Positions 27,469 through 38,513 of a DNA stretch of 64,000 nucleotides are shown in pieces. The stretch spans positions 496,001 through 560,000 of the forward strand of contig BCHU01000014.1 of the NCBI GenBank assembly GCA_001599715.1, given 5' to 3'. How positions within the stretch are numbered: the first letter of the stretch is position 1; each line of letters begins with the position of its first letter. The notes below the pieces were generated by a model. It was not told where the DNA came from. It worked only from the letters and a program-made list of their open reading frames with translations, and did no database searches. The position numbers and the translations under genes are program-made. This DNA is from Phaeotremella fagi. Its lineage: Eukaryota > Basidiomycota > Tremellomycetes > Tremellales > Phaeotremellaceae.

Positions 27469-28029
27469 TTGGTTCCGAAGGAAGTGGTTGCTTAAATAGT
27501 TTTTATGTCTCATATTTTTATAAGTTGTCTCGAGTACGTAGTCTGAATGGTGTATGCAGTTAAATAGTGGATGACTCGCAGTACTGTATCAACAGTCGTT
27601 GCTTCACAAGTGGCAAAATTTGAAGGATTCATCATGATATCAATTCTAGGATCAAGTCGATTTCCGTATCCGTCCAGTTCCCAGTACAATGACATTCTGG
27701 ATTTTATAGCGACTGACCATTACAATTTCCTGTTTGAGAGCAGAGTGCAGTGTACTGAACATTCTCTCAGCAAGCCAAAAGAAATATTGTTGGATTCTGC
27801 AACCAGTCCATCGCCTGCCACCGAAAGAGACACTAAGCCAATGATAAAGGACTTCTAATCACTCGCCATTCTTGATGGTTTCTGCCACAGTACAAGGAGA
27901 AGCCCAATGTACAGCATGTTATCATTTTTCCATAATGTATTTCTTTCTTCAAAATGCCTTATTTCTTTAACTCTTTTGATAAACAGCTCCACGACAATAA
28001 CCCGACGAAGGCGGATAACCGAAACGAAA
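27469..28029. other. intergenic
   Basis: About 560 bases with scattered short open frames on both strands and no supportable gene. It ends where the first copy of the tandem duplication begins. Confidence 0.4.
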
Positions 28030-28756
28030 GGCAGCACTCAACTCATCATCGACCTATCCATCCTTTGAACAATGCTATCTGACTTTGATCCGTCTTTCTC
28101 CTCTTTTCATGTGACGTTCCACATACCTGGAAGGCAGCTGGAGAATAATGAGATGAAGGCTGTGGGCACTTCTTCCTGTTCTTTACTCTCATCCACTATC
28201 GAGACAATAGTTAACTCATTCATACAAAAGTCCCCCATGGCAGAGAAACACGATTCATCCGCGCCTCCTTCCCACGGTGAGGCGATGTCCGACGAGAGAA
28301 GTAAGAGACACTCAATCTCGCTACTCTCAAAAACTCAATTCTGATCGACAAGTGTTCAAAGGAGCTCTGCGAATACCCAAAGACACATCTCTACCGCCTG
28401 ATGGAGGATGGGAGTAAAAGGTACTGTGATGGCACTTTGGCCGATTTCCCTACCCATTTCCAGTGCCCGACCAGTACCTCAACCTCACCACACGCAGTCA
28501 CCGAACTCGGCTCAGATGTTATTGAAGATTTCAGGCATAATCTCGCCTTCGCCAACGAAAGGGTGGAATTGGAGATAAAAATCCAGACAAGTGTTAATGC
28601 CACCATTTACGATGTCAAAGCAAAATACAAATGATGACAAGTTTAGGGCTGTAGGTTTTTTATAGGAGAACCTGCTATCCATATATAGCTTTGAGAATTT
28701 GATGTAATTGATATGTGTTGGTTGACAGAATTGAACCCACTTATGGCGCTGCATTT
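28030..28756 (+). repeat. tandem duplication, copy A
   Basis: Matches 28925-29640 over its full length, including leader, coding part and 3' region. Shared landmarks are CATCCTTTGAAC at 28059 and 28947, the leader around the ATG, and the 3' stretch from the GCTGTAGG motif to GGCGCTGCATTTC. Divergence is moderate with small indels. Confidence 0.85.
28237..28634 (+). pseudogene. frameshifted copy of the small protein at 29101
   Basis: The ATG at 28237 (MAEK) aligns with the MSEK start of copy B. The frame breaks about 35 codons in: relative to copy B four bases are missing just before the ACACTC block (near 28300), and the frame then ends at a TGA at 28342-28344. The downstream part, from about 28345 to the stop at 28634, stays open in another frame. 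It still encodes the conserved core (DFPTHFQCP, then TELG). A GTAAGA donor near the break could in principle be spliced, but copy B has no intron there. I read this as a decaying gene, though expression of the downstream part is possible. Confidence 0.7.
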
Positions 28757-29100
28757 CTGTGATGTCCGTGCATAATTAGGCTGCAACGTTACCACCTGAC
28801 CAAAAAGGAATAATATTCCAGTCAATGGTGATTGATTGAAACCCTATTATATACTTGTGTACGACAGGGTCGTAAACATTTTCCGGCGTTGAAGTGCTGA
28901 AGTGAATGAAATGAAGCTCCTTTCTGCTCTTCACTCATCTTCAACCCATCCTTTGAACGATGCTTTCTGTGACGTTCCACACACCGGGCAGACAGCTGGA
29001 GAGCAAAAAGGTGAATGCGGTGGGGATTTTTTTCTCTTCTTTTACTATCATCCACTATCGACACCAGACATCAATCAGCCAATTCATACAAAGTTTTACC
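28635..29100. other. 3' region of copy A, spacer and copy B leader
   Basis: Holds the end of repeat A, about 170 bases of unique spacer and the first 175 bases of repeat B. No additional gene is supported; the leader of copy B is open in frame upstream of 29101 but its translation diverges from copy A. Confidence 0.5.
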
Positions 29101-29640
29101 ATGTCAGAGAAAAACGATTCCCATCTTGACACTGCGCCTCCTTCCTACGAGGAGGCGACGTCCAGCCAATCAAGCCAAAAGCCGACACTCAACGTCGCCA
29201 CCCTCAGAAAATGCATTCTGCTCGATGAGTGTCCAAAACACATCTCAGAGTTCCCGAAGACACATCTCTATCGCGAGACAGATGGAGGAAACAGAAGATA
29301 CTGCGATGAAAATTTAACCGACTTTCCCACCCATTTCCAGTGTCCGAAAAGCTCTTCCACGTCACCAGACACCGTCACCGAGCTCGGCCCAGATGTTATT
29401 CGACTGTTCACATATAATAAAGCCTTTACCAACATCTTTATAGGCTTGAGGGTGGAGAAAAAAATCTGGTCGAGTGTTTGTCTTTCTCTACACGATCTCG
29501 ATGCAGGGTACCACCAGTCATAGTAAGTCTGGGGCTGTAGGTTTTCTATAGGAGATGCCTGTTCATATTTAGCTTTGAGATTTTGATGTAATTGATATGT
29601 ATTGGTTGACAGCATTGAAACCACTTATGGCGCTGCATTT
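28925..29640 (+). repeat. tandem duplication, copy B, with the seed of a third copy after it
   Basis: Direct repeat of 28030-28756. The stretch at 28894 (GTGCTGAAGTGAATGAA and the following 25 bases) recurs at 29652, directly after copy B, so the repeat unit measured from that landmark is 758 bases and a partial third unit starts at 29652. Confidence 0.8.
29101..29523 (+). CDS. small unknown protein with PTHFxCP module, intact copy
   Basis: Intronless, 140 residues. I chose ATG 29101 (TTTACCATG) over the earlier in-frame ATG at 28960, because the other family members begin at the same kind of context with MS and the residues before it are not conserved. The body contains a Cys near TLRKC, then the core DFPTHFQCP, a Ser/Thr-rich spacer and TELGPDVI. 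This core aligns with 30250 (LPTHFCCP) and 33550 (LPNFYACP...IELGEEI). No signal peptide, no membrane segment and no known domain. It sits in a tandem array whose neighbouring copy is broken. Confidence 0.65.
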   Translation: MSEKNDSHLDTAPPSYEEATSSQSSQKPTLNVATLRKCILLDECPKHISEFPKTHLYRETDGGNRRYCDENLTDFPTHFQCPKSSSTSPDTVTELGPDVIRLFTYNKAFTNIFIGLRVEKKIWSSVCLSLHDLDAGYHQS

Positions 29641-29943
29641 CGTGTGTTAGAGTGCTGAAGTGAATGAAAAGAAGCTCCTTTCTGTTCTTTACTGAACAAT
29701 TCAGCTGAATTTTCGCAAATGGACATTTACTCCACTACATACCAAGACGTCTTCCAGCCTTAAACTTGATTTCCCCGACAGAAATGTACTCCACTACGAC
29801 GACGGCTTCTAGTCTTCTTTCTCGCTCCAATACTGTGTGTAGAGATGCATTGACCTTCCACCACTAGATAGATGTTGAATCCGATGACTGGCTAACTACC
29901 GTTTTTTCACCATCAACCAATACCTCAACACCCCCTCTTTACC
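29524..29943. other. 3' part of repeat B and intergenic spacer
   Basis: Holds the end of copy B, the short seed of a third repeat at 29652, and the leader of the next gene. No gene is seen. Confidence 0.5.
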
Positions 29944-30441
29944 ATGTCTAACAATCCACACAATAATCAAAGTAATCCTTCCCAACAAGGAGACTCTGAT
30001 CTTTCAACCAATCAATTGGGTGGCTCCAACCCAACATCACTCTCCGCCTCTGTTACAAATTCCACCGCCATGACACACGACGAGTTTCGGCAATACTGCC
30101 AAGCTACCGAAGTCAGTTGGTACACTCTTCAAGGTGAAAGAGACAGTTTTGACTGTAAGTGCGAAGACAACGAGGTCGTCGCCACTCATTTCTACCACAT
30201 CGGACTCGATACTGAGACTGGGTACGTAGTACGTTACACCTGCGGTTCTTCCAGTAATCTACCCACCCATTTCTGCTGTCCCAAAAATACCGACTTGAAC
30301 AGACGTCTCGATGACAAATCCATTAAAAAACTTAAAGCTATTCGGTCGCAAGTCTCGGGTGACTTGAGTCCAGAAGCGATAGTCAAAGAAAGTGTTAGAT
30401 GGGGTTTCAATGAAAGTAAACATGGTGACGGTAGTATTTAA
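29944..30441 (+). CDS. small unknown protein with PTHFCCP module
   Basis: Intronless, 165 residues, ATG in TTTACCATG context. The first 40 residues are Asn/Gln/Ser-rich and disordered. A helical segment follows, then DCKCEDNE, then the core LPTHFCCPKN with an Asp/Leu-rich helix after it. It shares the core with the genes at 29101 and 33343. No signal peptide or membrane segment. The Cys content of the middle could bind metal, but the spacing does not match a zinc-finger class I know. Confidence 0.6.
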   Translation: MSNNPHNNQSNPSQQGDSDLSTNQLGGSNPTSLSASVTNSTAMTHDEFRQYCQATEVSWYTLQGERDSFDCKCEDNEVVATHFYHIGLDTETGYVVRYTCGSSSNLPTHFCCPKNTDLNRRLDDKSIKKLKAIRSQVSGDLSPEAIVKESVRWGFNESKHGDGSI

Positions 30442-30648
30442 CTTTCCTTTTGTAGGTTTCGAGAGTTCTATATGTCTTGTAGATGATCGTCTCCACTGTC
30501 AATGTTCTAGATTACTTCAGTAACAGAAACAGGGTAGTTAGAGAATGCAATTCACTGAAAATAACAGATTACGTCAATGTTCGCCACGTCATTTCGATAT
30601 CGACTCAAAAGTCGCTTATTCAAATGTTACCTATGTTGTGACAAGACA

Positions 30649-31998
30649 ATGTCTTCACCTCGAACAAATGACGAAGTGGAACTGGATTCACTGGGTCAAC
30701 CGAATTCAGCGGTGAATTCGACATCAGAGATTGTCCCTGTCGATACGAGCGCTGTTCCCGACGGAGGTCGATCGGCCTGGGTGATAATTTTTTGCTGCTC
30801 GGTGGTAACTTTCTGGTTTGGTGGTACGACATATTCATGGGGAGTCATTCAAGCTGCTCTAGTTGGGCAAGGATTAGCTCCAGCTTCAACGCTCTCCTTC
30901 ATTGGTTCGCTGTCGGTAGTTTTCATTGCAGGTCTTGCACTGGTCAACGCGAAATTATACCAAATGTACGGTGCCCAAAAACTTGCAATAGTCGGAGTCA
31001 CCTTGATGAGTTTGAGTCAAATACTTGCTTCATTCACTGTGAACAATGTTGGAGGTCTATTCGTAACAGCAGGTGTCTTGATGGGTCTCGGTGTCAGTGG
31101 ATGTTTCATGTCAGTCTCGTCTACGCCGTCACAATATTTCGCGACTAAAAGAGGAACCGCGAATGGATTAGTTTACGCTGGAGGAGGGATCGGTGGTACT
31201 GTTTTAAGTTTGCTTGAAGAGGTGATCGTTCGTGATTTAGGAGTTGCTTGGACGTTTAGAATCATTGGGATCGCTATGCTAGTGACAGGTCTTCCAGCAG
31301 CTTGGGGTATCCGGGACAGAGTACCTGCTTCACGCCGAAAATTTGTTGATTGGTAAGTGTTCTCAAATTACCAATAACTAACGATCAGGCAACTACTTCG
31401 GGACCCTCAGTTCTTGGCCCTCTTCGTTACTGGAGCTCTTGCGACTTTCCCACTGTTCGTCCCACCATTCTTTCTCCCACTTTTCGCAGGCTCTCTTGGT
31501 CTACCCTCTTCCACTGGTGCAATACTAGTTAGCGTTTTTAACCTAGCCTCCGCCTTTGGAAGGGCTCTATCTGGCTTCTTCGCTGATCGTTTCATTGGTC
31601 CTCTCAACACCCTGATCATTTCTCTGATTGTCACATCCATCTCAATGCTCGTGTTATGGCCCAATGCTACCACCTTAGGACCTCTGGTCACTTTTGTGAT
31701 ACTCAATGGACTCAGCAATGGCGCTTTCTTCGCTATCATGCCGACCGTCATTGGATCATTACTTGGAAGTCATCGTATCAGTGTCGCTATGGGTATGGTA
31801 GTCACAGGTTGGTCAGGAGGCTATCTAATGGGGGCACCTATCGCTGGATATCTGCTTGACGCGTATGGCGGACCAGACTATGGAATGGAGGCTTTTAGAC
31901 CAGCAATCTTTTGGGCAGGTGGAATTGCAGTCGGAGCACTTGGAGTTGTCTGTTGGACCAGGTTGCAAATGAGCCGAAAATTGAAACACAAAGTCTAG
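30649..31998 (+). CDS. MFS transporter, monocarboxylate porter (MCT/MCH) type
   Basis: Two exons, 30649-31352 and 31389-31998, give 437 residues. The 36-base intron (GTAAGT...CAG) is very short but keeps the frame and the TM7 start. After a polar N-terminus of about 40 residues come the family signature PDGGRSAWVI at TM1 and twelve predicted helices, with a loop between TM6 and TM7 (DRVPASRRKF). Fungal members of this family carry monocarboxylates, nicotinate, riboflavin or other small molecules; the substrate cannot be read from sequence. An in-frame ATG 24 codons upstream (30577) would add a basic Cys-containing leader; I prefer 30649 for its context. It is the only clear membrane transporter in the accessory stretch and lies 213 bases before a carbohydrate esterase gene. 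Confidence 0.88.
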
Positions 31999-32211
31999 AT
32001 ACTGAGCGGTAGACCTGTTGTGAATACAGTTCACCTATGCATAGTTTAGCTTCACTCATAGGGTTTTATGACAGACATCCTTCTGAAGGAGATTCATTCA
32101 GAACGAAAGTTTATGCACCTGACTTTCGCTATCGGTATAGTTATTAAGCCGAACCACCTAACACCTCAACACCTCCACTTCTCTTGTTTCCATACGTTTA
32201 CTAATCATCCA

Positions 32212-32973
32212 ATGAGTGACTCAAATATCAAGATATTCGTTATCGGGGACTCCACAGCAGCGAATAAAACAGTCGAAGCAGCCCCAGAAGCAGGCTGGGG
32301 TCAAGCTCTATCGCAGTTCTTACAACCAGGAGTCGAAGTGGTGAACGCAGCTAGGAATGGTGAAAGTACACAAAGCTTCATTGACAGTGGATATTTCGAA
32401 AGTGTCGCCAAAGCCTTTGGTCCTGGTGACATGTTACTTATATCATTCGGCCACAACGATTCCAAAGTAGAAAATCCGGCTAGATACGCAGAACCATGGT
32501 CAGATTATCAAGATAATCTTGGGCAATTCATTTCGGTAGCTCGTTCAAAAGGATCGATACCTGTTCTTATAACTTCAGTTGAACGACGTCGTTTTGATGA
32601 AGGTGGTGTTCCTTACCGATCTCATGGTGATTATCCTGCATCAATGAAAGATGTCGCTTCCAAAACCGATACCCCTCTAATCGATTTATCAACAATATCG
32701 TTCAACAAATACTCTGAACTCGGCGCTGAAAAATCAAAAGAATTATTCCTATGGCTCGAGCCTGGCGAATCAATAAATTATCCAAACGGTGTTTCAGATG
32801 ATACTCATTTGAGTCCCCATGGTGCTATAGAAATTGCAAGACTTATTGTGGGTTCTGCACAGGATTTATTTCCTCTCGATACAACCGCTCTCAACAATCA
32901 TAATATATCCGGCGATGTTTTGAGATGGTGGAAAACTCCCCTCGTATCGACTGAGTTATTTCCTCGACCGTGA
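32212..32973 (+). CDS. GDSL/SGNH hydrolase, rhamnogalacturonan acetylesterase type
   Basis: Intronless, 253 residues from the ATG at 32212. Block I is FVIGDST with Ser14 as nucleophile, block III is GHND, and the C-terminal block V has DDTHLSPHGA, giving the Asp-His pair. The spacing and the paired residues match rhamnogalacturonan acetylesterases (family CE12), which remove acetyl groups from pectin. There is no signal peptide, so the protein looks intracellular or the true start lies in an upstream exon that I cannot see. The frame is open for 48 codons upstream but has no hydrophobic leader. Bacterial YesT-type enzymes are also often cytoplasmic, which with the single exon makes horizontal transfer worth testing. 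Confidence 0.82.
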   Translation: MSDSNIKIFVIGDSTAANKTVEAAPEAGWGQALSQFLQPGVEVVNAARNGESTQSFIDSGYFESVAKAFGPGDMLLISFGHNDSKVENPARYAEPWSDYQDNLGQFISVARSKGSIPVLITSVERRRFDEGGVPYRSHGDYPASMKDVASKTDTPLIDLSTISFNKYSELGAEKSKELFLWLEPGESINYPNGVSDDTHLSPHGAIEIARLIVGSAQDLFPLDTTALNNHNISGDVLRWWKTPLVSTELFPRP

Positions 32974-33342
32974 AGATACATTTCAGCAGGACCCTGTTAC
33001 GAGGGAGAGATTTGGTCTCAATAGACTCGGTTGCTCATACTTCGTGATGTATGAATACATTGGTAGTTGGTCTGCTTCTTGATATATCTTGTCGTCTCTT
33101 GTCACCTCCATTGAATTCTTGGGCTTTTCATAATTCAAATCTGGCAAACATCTCACACAGGGTCATTTTTGAATGAAACTGCAGTGGCCGTCTTCTGAGT
33201 TTGATTTCATCCTTTGACCAAAGACTGATCACAAACAACTTCCAGCTCAGCTTTAGCACGAAATGTCATTCTATGTCTTTCTGGGTCTTCTTCCTCCTCA
33301 CAAATTGCAATTTCTCATATCTGATTTCAATATACAATAACA
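32974..33342. other. intergenic
   Basis: About 370 bases between the esterase and the next small gene. Pyrimidine-rich towards the right end. No gene is seen. Confidence 0.45.
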
Positions 33343-33750
33343 ATGTCGACTAGTCAAGACACCAACAGCACAGAAACCCAAATAAACATAAGTAAAATCT
33401 CCACCATGGCAGAATTCATCGAACTCATCAAAAACGACCCGTGTTCACATACCGAACGTTCGTTTCTCCACTGGCATCTATCGAACAGAACAAAGACAGG
33501 CGATATCATCTCAACCACCAAGTCCAAAATACTGGAATCAGGTCTACTGCCCAATTTCTATGCATGTCCTGAAGATCCTGAAGACGCTAGCTCAGTTATC
33601 GAATTGGGAGAAGAGATTTTAGAGGCTTTCCAAAAAGAAAGACAGGAAATGGACAGTGTTTATAACGACATGAGAGGGTGTCAGACATTCATGGCCGTAA
33701 TCAATGCTTTGAAAACAGCTGGTTTCAGTTTTGCTTCCAAATCAGAGTAG
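33343..33750 (+). CDS. small unknown protein with PNFYACP module
   Basis: Intronless, 135 residues, starting MSTSQD. The core LPNFYACPEDPEDASS leads into IELGEEILEAF, which aligns well with the TELGPDVI segment of the gene at 29101. The C-terminal third is helical and ends near AGF. No signal peptide or membrane segment. Together with 27049, 29101 and 29944 it defines a local family spread over about 6.7 kb, with unrelated genes inserted between members. Confidence 0.6.
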   Translation: MSTSQDTNSTETQINISKISTMAEFIELIKNDPCSHTERSFLHWHLSNRTKTGDIISTTKSKILESGLLPNFYACPEDPEDASSVIELGEEILEAFQKERQEMDSVYNDMRGCQTFMAVINALKTAGFSFASKSE

Positions 33751-34513
33751 TCTTCAGCATGTAATGTAGTGGTAGCTCGAATTTCACTTCTCATCATTCG
33801 CCACTTGCCATACTTACTCGTGCAGTAATCTCTAAGGGGCAGTTTCGGAGTGTTGTTGAACTTGTTATGATAGAAATTAAATGAGAGCAGAGAAAATCCT
33901 ATCAAAAGAGAGAATGAAAGGTAGGTTTGGTTTTTAGGCGAAGAATGAACGGGCATGCGTGTCTCTGCATAAAATCAGTAAAGAAAGGAGGAGGGTGAGA
34001 AATAGCTGTTGCTTCCTCTGCTGCAATTACATTACTCGTGTAGACTGGCCGTAGGAACAGTGGGTGTGTAGAGAGTACATGTACTCTGGTATCACGATGG
34101 AAATGGAGTTGAACAAAAATGAAACGATATATTTTTCGCATATCATGATTTGAAAGACACCAAAAAGGGAATCCTACATCAACCAAAATGTATATAAAAT
34201 GAAAACTCGAAGAAAGAATACCGTACAATAAAATACAAATCCAACACTTGGATAATAAAAGTTTAAGAATATAAAAGGACTGATATAACAGAAACAAGTA
34301 AACGAAAGACCTAACAAACACTTTTTGAAACAACCTAATATTCAAACGATTTCTTCATGCTTTACAACTCCCCTCCTTTATCGATATACCGCAATACTGT
34401 ACAACCTAAGATCCCTAATATATTTTCTTCGTTGTTTTTACAATCTGATCTCAAGACAGGTGACGAATTTCTAGAGTAATCCTCGATCCTGTCGTTTCTT
34501 GGCTTAAGGAATC
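33751..34513. other. convergent 3' region
   Basis: About 760 bases between two stop codons, AT-rich from 34100 on. A 147-codon open frame on the minus strand is hydrophobic and has no gene-like features. Confidence 0.45.
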
Positions 34514-36430
34514 CTAATCCTTATGTCGACTGACAACTTCGATACCAGCTGCGGAAGATGTATTCCTGTGAGAATGTCGTATATTAGCATCACTCGAGTC
34601 AAACGACAAAATCGCAAACTAACCTAGCTTCTTGCGTCAATCTCTCTTCCTCAACCAAGTCCTCGGGATCCTCATCGAAATCGCCATCATCCTCTTCTTC
34701 ATCATCTTCGTAATCATCAAATTCCTCGTTATCAGACATCGAACGTCGACGTGATCGTGTTTTATTAGTGGACAGCAAAGCGTTGTCATCGAAGGTATCG
34801 ACATTTTGAGATTTCTTGGACGATTGAGATTGGTGAGGTTGGATGTTTATCGCTTGAACCACATGGTGTTCCTCGTTCTCGTGCTGTTGACCGGATTGTT
34901 TTTCCCGGATATCGTCAGAGACAGCTTGAGCAAGAGTTGGAGCGATTGGTGAGATAGGTGATGAAACTTGGATTAGTGGAGTTGGTAAGTCTTTCGTCTG
35001 CAGTGAAGGAGTGATGAGAGCTGAATCGACTGGACGTGAAGGATCATCAGGTGAACTTGCGGACGAGGATAGACCGAAGTTCGTTTCGTTGTCGTTTTCG
35101 TTTTCGTTATCGTTTCTACCTTCAGCTTCCTGTTTTTCTTTAGCCTCTCTTTCTTTTCTTTCACGTTCTTCTCTACGTCTCTTAACCCAAGACATTCCAC
35201 CTCCATCATCCTCATCCGCCAAAAATCCACCAGATTTCACAGTAGTGTTAGCACCTAGTCCACCACCGGATTTTCCATGTCCCCATTCAACGAACGCTGG
35301 TTCTTCCTTCTCACGTCTTTGTTTCTCTAGAGCCGCAGCTTCAGATTGACGTCTTGAACCGTACACCCTTCCGTTGAGCATTTTCACTGGGGCAGGTGAA
35401 GAGCCGAAGGAAGATGAGAATCCTGGTGAGGAAGGTTCGAGTGAGGAGTTCCTGCGATGGGAGGGGGAGGCAGTTGCTGCCAAGGTCGAAGAGGATTGTC
35501 GACGGGTACCCAACAAGGCAGATGTGGAAAGGAGGGACGATGTGGATTCCTTTCTTCTTTGATCTGTCGTCCATCGGTTGCCACTGAGAGGGGATTAGTC
35601 AATTAAATCTAACAGACACTGAAAACTGCATACCTTCCGATGAATCCACTAGAGGTACTGACACTCTTCGTGAGTGGAGCACCACCCACTAAACCCATAT
35701 TGACAACTTCTTTCTTAGCAGGAGATTTCCCCGTTAAGAGTTTTTTGGTTCCTTTCCAACTTCCCATCCCCATTCCCATAGACATGGTTTTACTCCAACT
35801 CAATCCAGTCTTTTCTTTCTCATCGTCGTCATCCTCCATTTCCTCGTCATCCACATCATCCAAAGCTTCGTCATCATCATCCACTTCAGGTGCATAGTCT
35901 TCACTTTGTAATCCACCTTGAACTTGGTATTCCATAGTTCTATCACCGTTACTACCTGAAAGAGTCGATTTCGTTACGATATTTCTACCGGTCGATAGAG
36001 ATCTTGGTCGTCTTGGATCTGGTAATGGTGCGAATCTGATTTTTGGAACGTTAGGTCCACCAACCGATGACACCGATGGAGAAACTGGTATATTAGATCT
36101 ATTACCTAGAATCGAAGATGGGAAAGTCTCTGATGAAGGTGAGATAGGACCTAGAGTAGAATGTGAAGTTGTTGGTGAAGCAGGCGCAGAAGTTCTTCTT
36201 CCACTTGACATTGAATCTGATTTAGAATGACTCATTGAGAATCTGTTACGTGAAGTTGTGGAAGTTGGACTACCATCGCTGGTTCGACTACTTTCCGCTT
36301 CGAAGTTGTCAGATCTTTGGACGTTGATAAGAATCCCACCACGAGGTGCGGTATCGACCGGAGAGAATGCTGGATTTGGTGGAATGAGCAAAGAAGGTCG
36401 AGTAGCAGGGGATGTTCCAAGTGTACTCAT
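34514..36430 (-). CDS. Ser-rich, disordered protein of unknown function
   Basis: Three exons, 36430-35634, 35583-34624 and 34565-34514, give 602 residues. The N-terminal half is Ser/Thr/Pro-rich with many possible phosphorylation sites and a central acidic block (about residues 180-215, Asp/Glu-rich with DDDDEKEK). A conserved-looking piece follows (WSKTMSMGMGMGSWKGTKKLL), then an RRQ-rich Ser stretch, a coiled-coil-like EKQRREKEEP...RRREERERKER segment, and a second acidic block near the C-terminus. No catalytic domain is seen. The two short introns and the composition fit an orthologous basidiomycete gene rather than the intronless small genes around it. Function unknown. Confidence 0.75.
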
Positions 36431-38513
36431 AACGTGTTGATAGAGTTTATTTCGATTTGAACAGGTACGTGTTTCTTGGCAAAGTATAAATCAACTGTGA
36501 GGGTGATTAAATGGAGGGATCTCGTGTAGTGGAGATCAAGTCGAAACCGGTGAATGACAATATGTTACAAAGATGGTAGGAATACGTCGAATGTATGACG
36601 GACAGTTCAGTCGTACAGTCAGAGCGATTAGATTGAACGATCTGAGAAGATAAGAAGTTGAGATGATAAAATGAATTGATGTGAGGTAAACGTGTGCGGA
36701 TCTAAACCGTCGATCTTTCCTCTTTGGTGTGGAGTATAAATGTTATTGCAGGTTACGAGGTGCTGTATGCAGGATGGTGATACTATGCTTGTACAACTGA
36801 AGATAGATATGATAGTGGTAAGAAAGTAATTATTATGAGTAGTATTAAAGAAGTATAAGTTGAATGAGAAAGATGAATATAGTACGAGTGGGTGGTGATT
36901 GTATGGTGTGGATGACGATTGCCCTAAACCTGTACTTGACTCACTGCTGCTAATTTAACACCACGTTATGCCAAGACTAGGTTCATTGAATCGTGAGAAA
37001 GTAAGGTAATAAAGAAGGGAGGACTCCGCAGTTTAGCGTATCAGTGAGTGTAGAGTGTAGAGTATAAATCTAGACTCTCCAGCATCAGTATCCATCCACG
37101 CCAGATGCTATTTTAAAACCTTTGATCGATGTATTACACAACTTGGCTACTTGGCATCTATGCATCTATCCCATGCATACTTTACATGAACTAAGAAACA
37201 CACCTTGACATGGTTCAAGTGACCAATTCTAGACAGGCCAATTATAATTACATCTAGGCCTGGACTTGCACAGTAGCAGTATGGCGTAAGTCCAGAGAAC
37301 CTGACTCCTGAATTTGACATGTCACCTGAAACCGAAAACTCACCCGATTCAACTTTATGCCTCCCACAATTAAAGATAAGTGAGTTAGATAGCTACTCAA
37401 TGCTGCAATAAGTAGCTATGTAGATTAAAGATTTATTTATACATATCAAAAATAGGACAGGACAGAACGGGGAGATGGACTCTTGTAATGAAAATGGACT
37501 GGTCTCATTACAGCTTGGAACGATTACTACTGGCAAAAGCTTGGCAGGTGAAAGAATGTGGACTTGTAACGAATCAGCCTGAAGTGTCAGCTCTAGTCCA
37601 TAACCTCAAAACTCGAAAGGCTTAATTGTGCAACATGACAAGTCGTCAACAAGGTTCTTCCTTCCAGTGGGTTTTGTGTCGAAGGACCAGAAAGAACGCA
37701 GGACAAATCACATCATAGTAAAGGTGAGCATCGAATTGCTCGTCAGCAACGGACGGTCAAGGACAACTGGAAGATAAACTTCTTCCGTTTTGTTTGGCAC
37801 GAAACGTATAAAGACGTCATTAGTTCTCCTCGAAACGACTGTCGTCTACAGACAGCAAGAGAAAAGCAAGTCAATCAATGACGTGAATTGAAGTCCAAGA
37901 TTACATCAATGGATCAAGCAAGGATATCCCGAATGACAACTTCGTTTTCGGTGAAATCTACATGGACGTCATCGTTTATCTATCGTTGAAGTCATGTTTC
38001 ATTTAGATAAGGCTAGAAGACCATTCAAATAACACATCAAAAGTTGTGGAGTTGAATCGAAGACCTTTTCTTCGAGCTCGGAGGTATTTGACATGAATGG
38101 AAGATGAAAGGATATCTCCATGACAACTGTGCTTTCTGATATTTAGTACGTTGACATCACCGCGAGTTTCATTTGAAAACGGTCAGAAGACTCAATGACA
38201 AATGATCAGAAAAACCAAGATTCTTCGAGCTTGAAGATACTTGTAAAACAAAGGATCATGAAAGGATTGAAGCTTCGTTTTCGGTGAAAGATACATGGAC
38301 GTCATTGTCGTTATATTATTCATCGAGTCGATTTTCATTTAAGAAAGGATGGAAGACATGGTCTGAATCGAAGACCACGATTTCGTAAGGTATAAATCAG
38401 ACAATAATTTTTGTCTTTTTGTCTTTTTTCTTTCCTTTTCTCACTATTCTTTGAAGAATATTTTATCGCCACCCATTAACCAAACCAATCTCAATCACTT
38501 ATCGATAAACAAT
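36431..38513. other. long intergenic region with degenerate repeats
   Basis: About 2.1 kb. The left part is the promoter of the Ser-rich gene and shows nothing clear. The right part (37770-38345) holds imperfect direct repeats described separately. From 38350 it becomes the leader of the next gene, with a TATAAA at about 38391. Confidence 0.5.
37770..38345. repeat. degenerate direct repeats of about 160-170 bases
   Basis: A block reading roughly CTTCGTTTTCGGTGAAA, ACATGGACGTCAT, then a TTTCATTT stretch and AGAAGAC recurs near 37938 and 38270. More diverged versions lie near 37780 and 38105. The units are spaced about 160-170 bases apart. No coding frame runs through them. Confidence 0.6.

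Noticed and set aside
30577..30648. An earlier in-frame ATG for the MFS carrier
   Set aside because: It adds a basic Cys-containing leader unlike the acidic N-termini usual in this family; the ATG at 30649 has better context.
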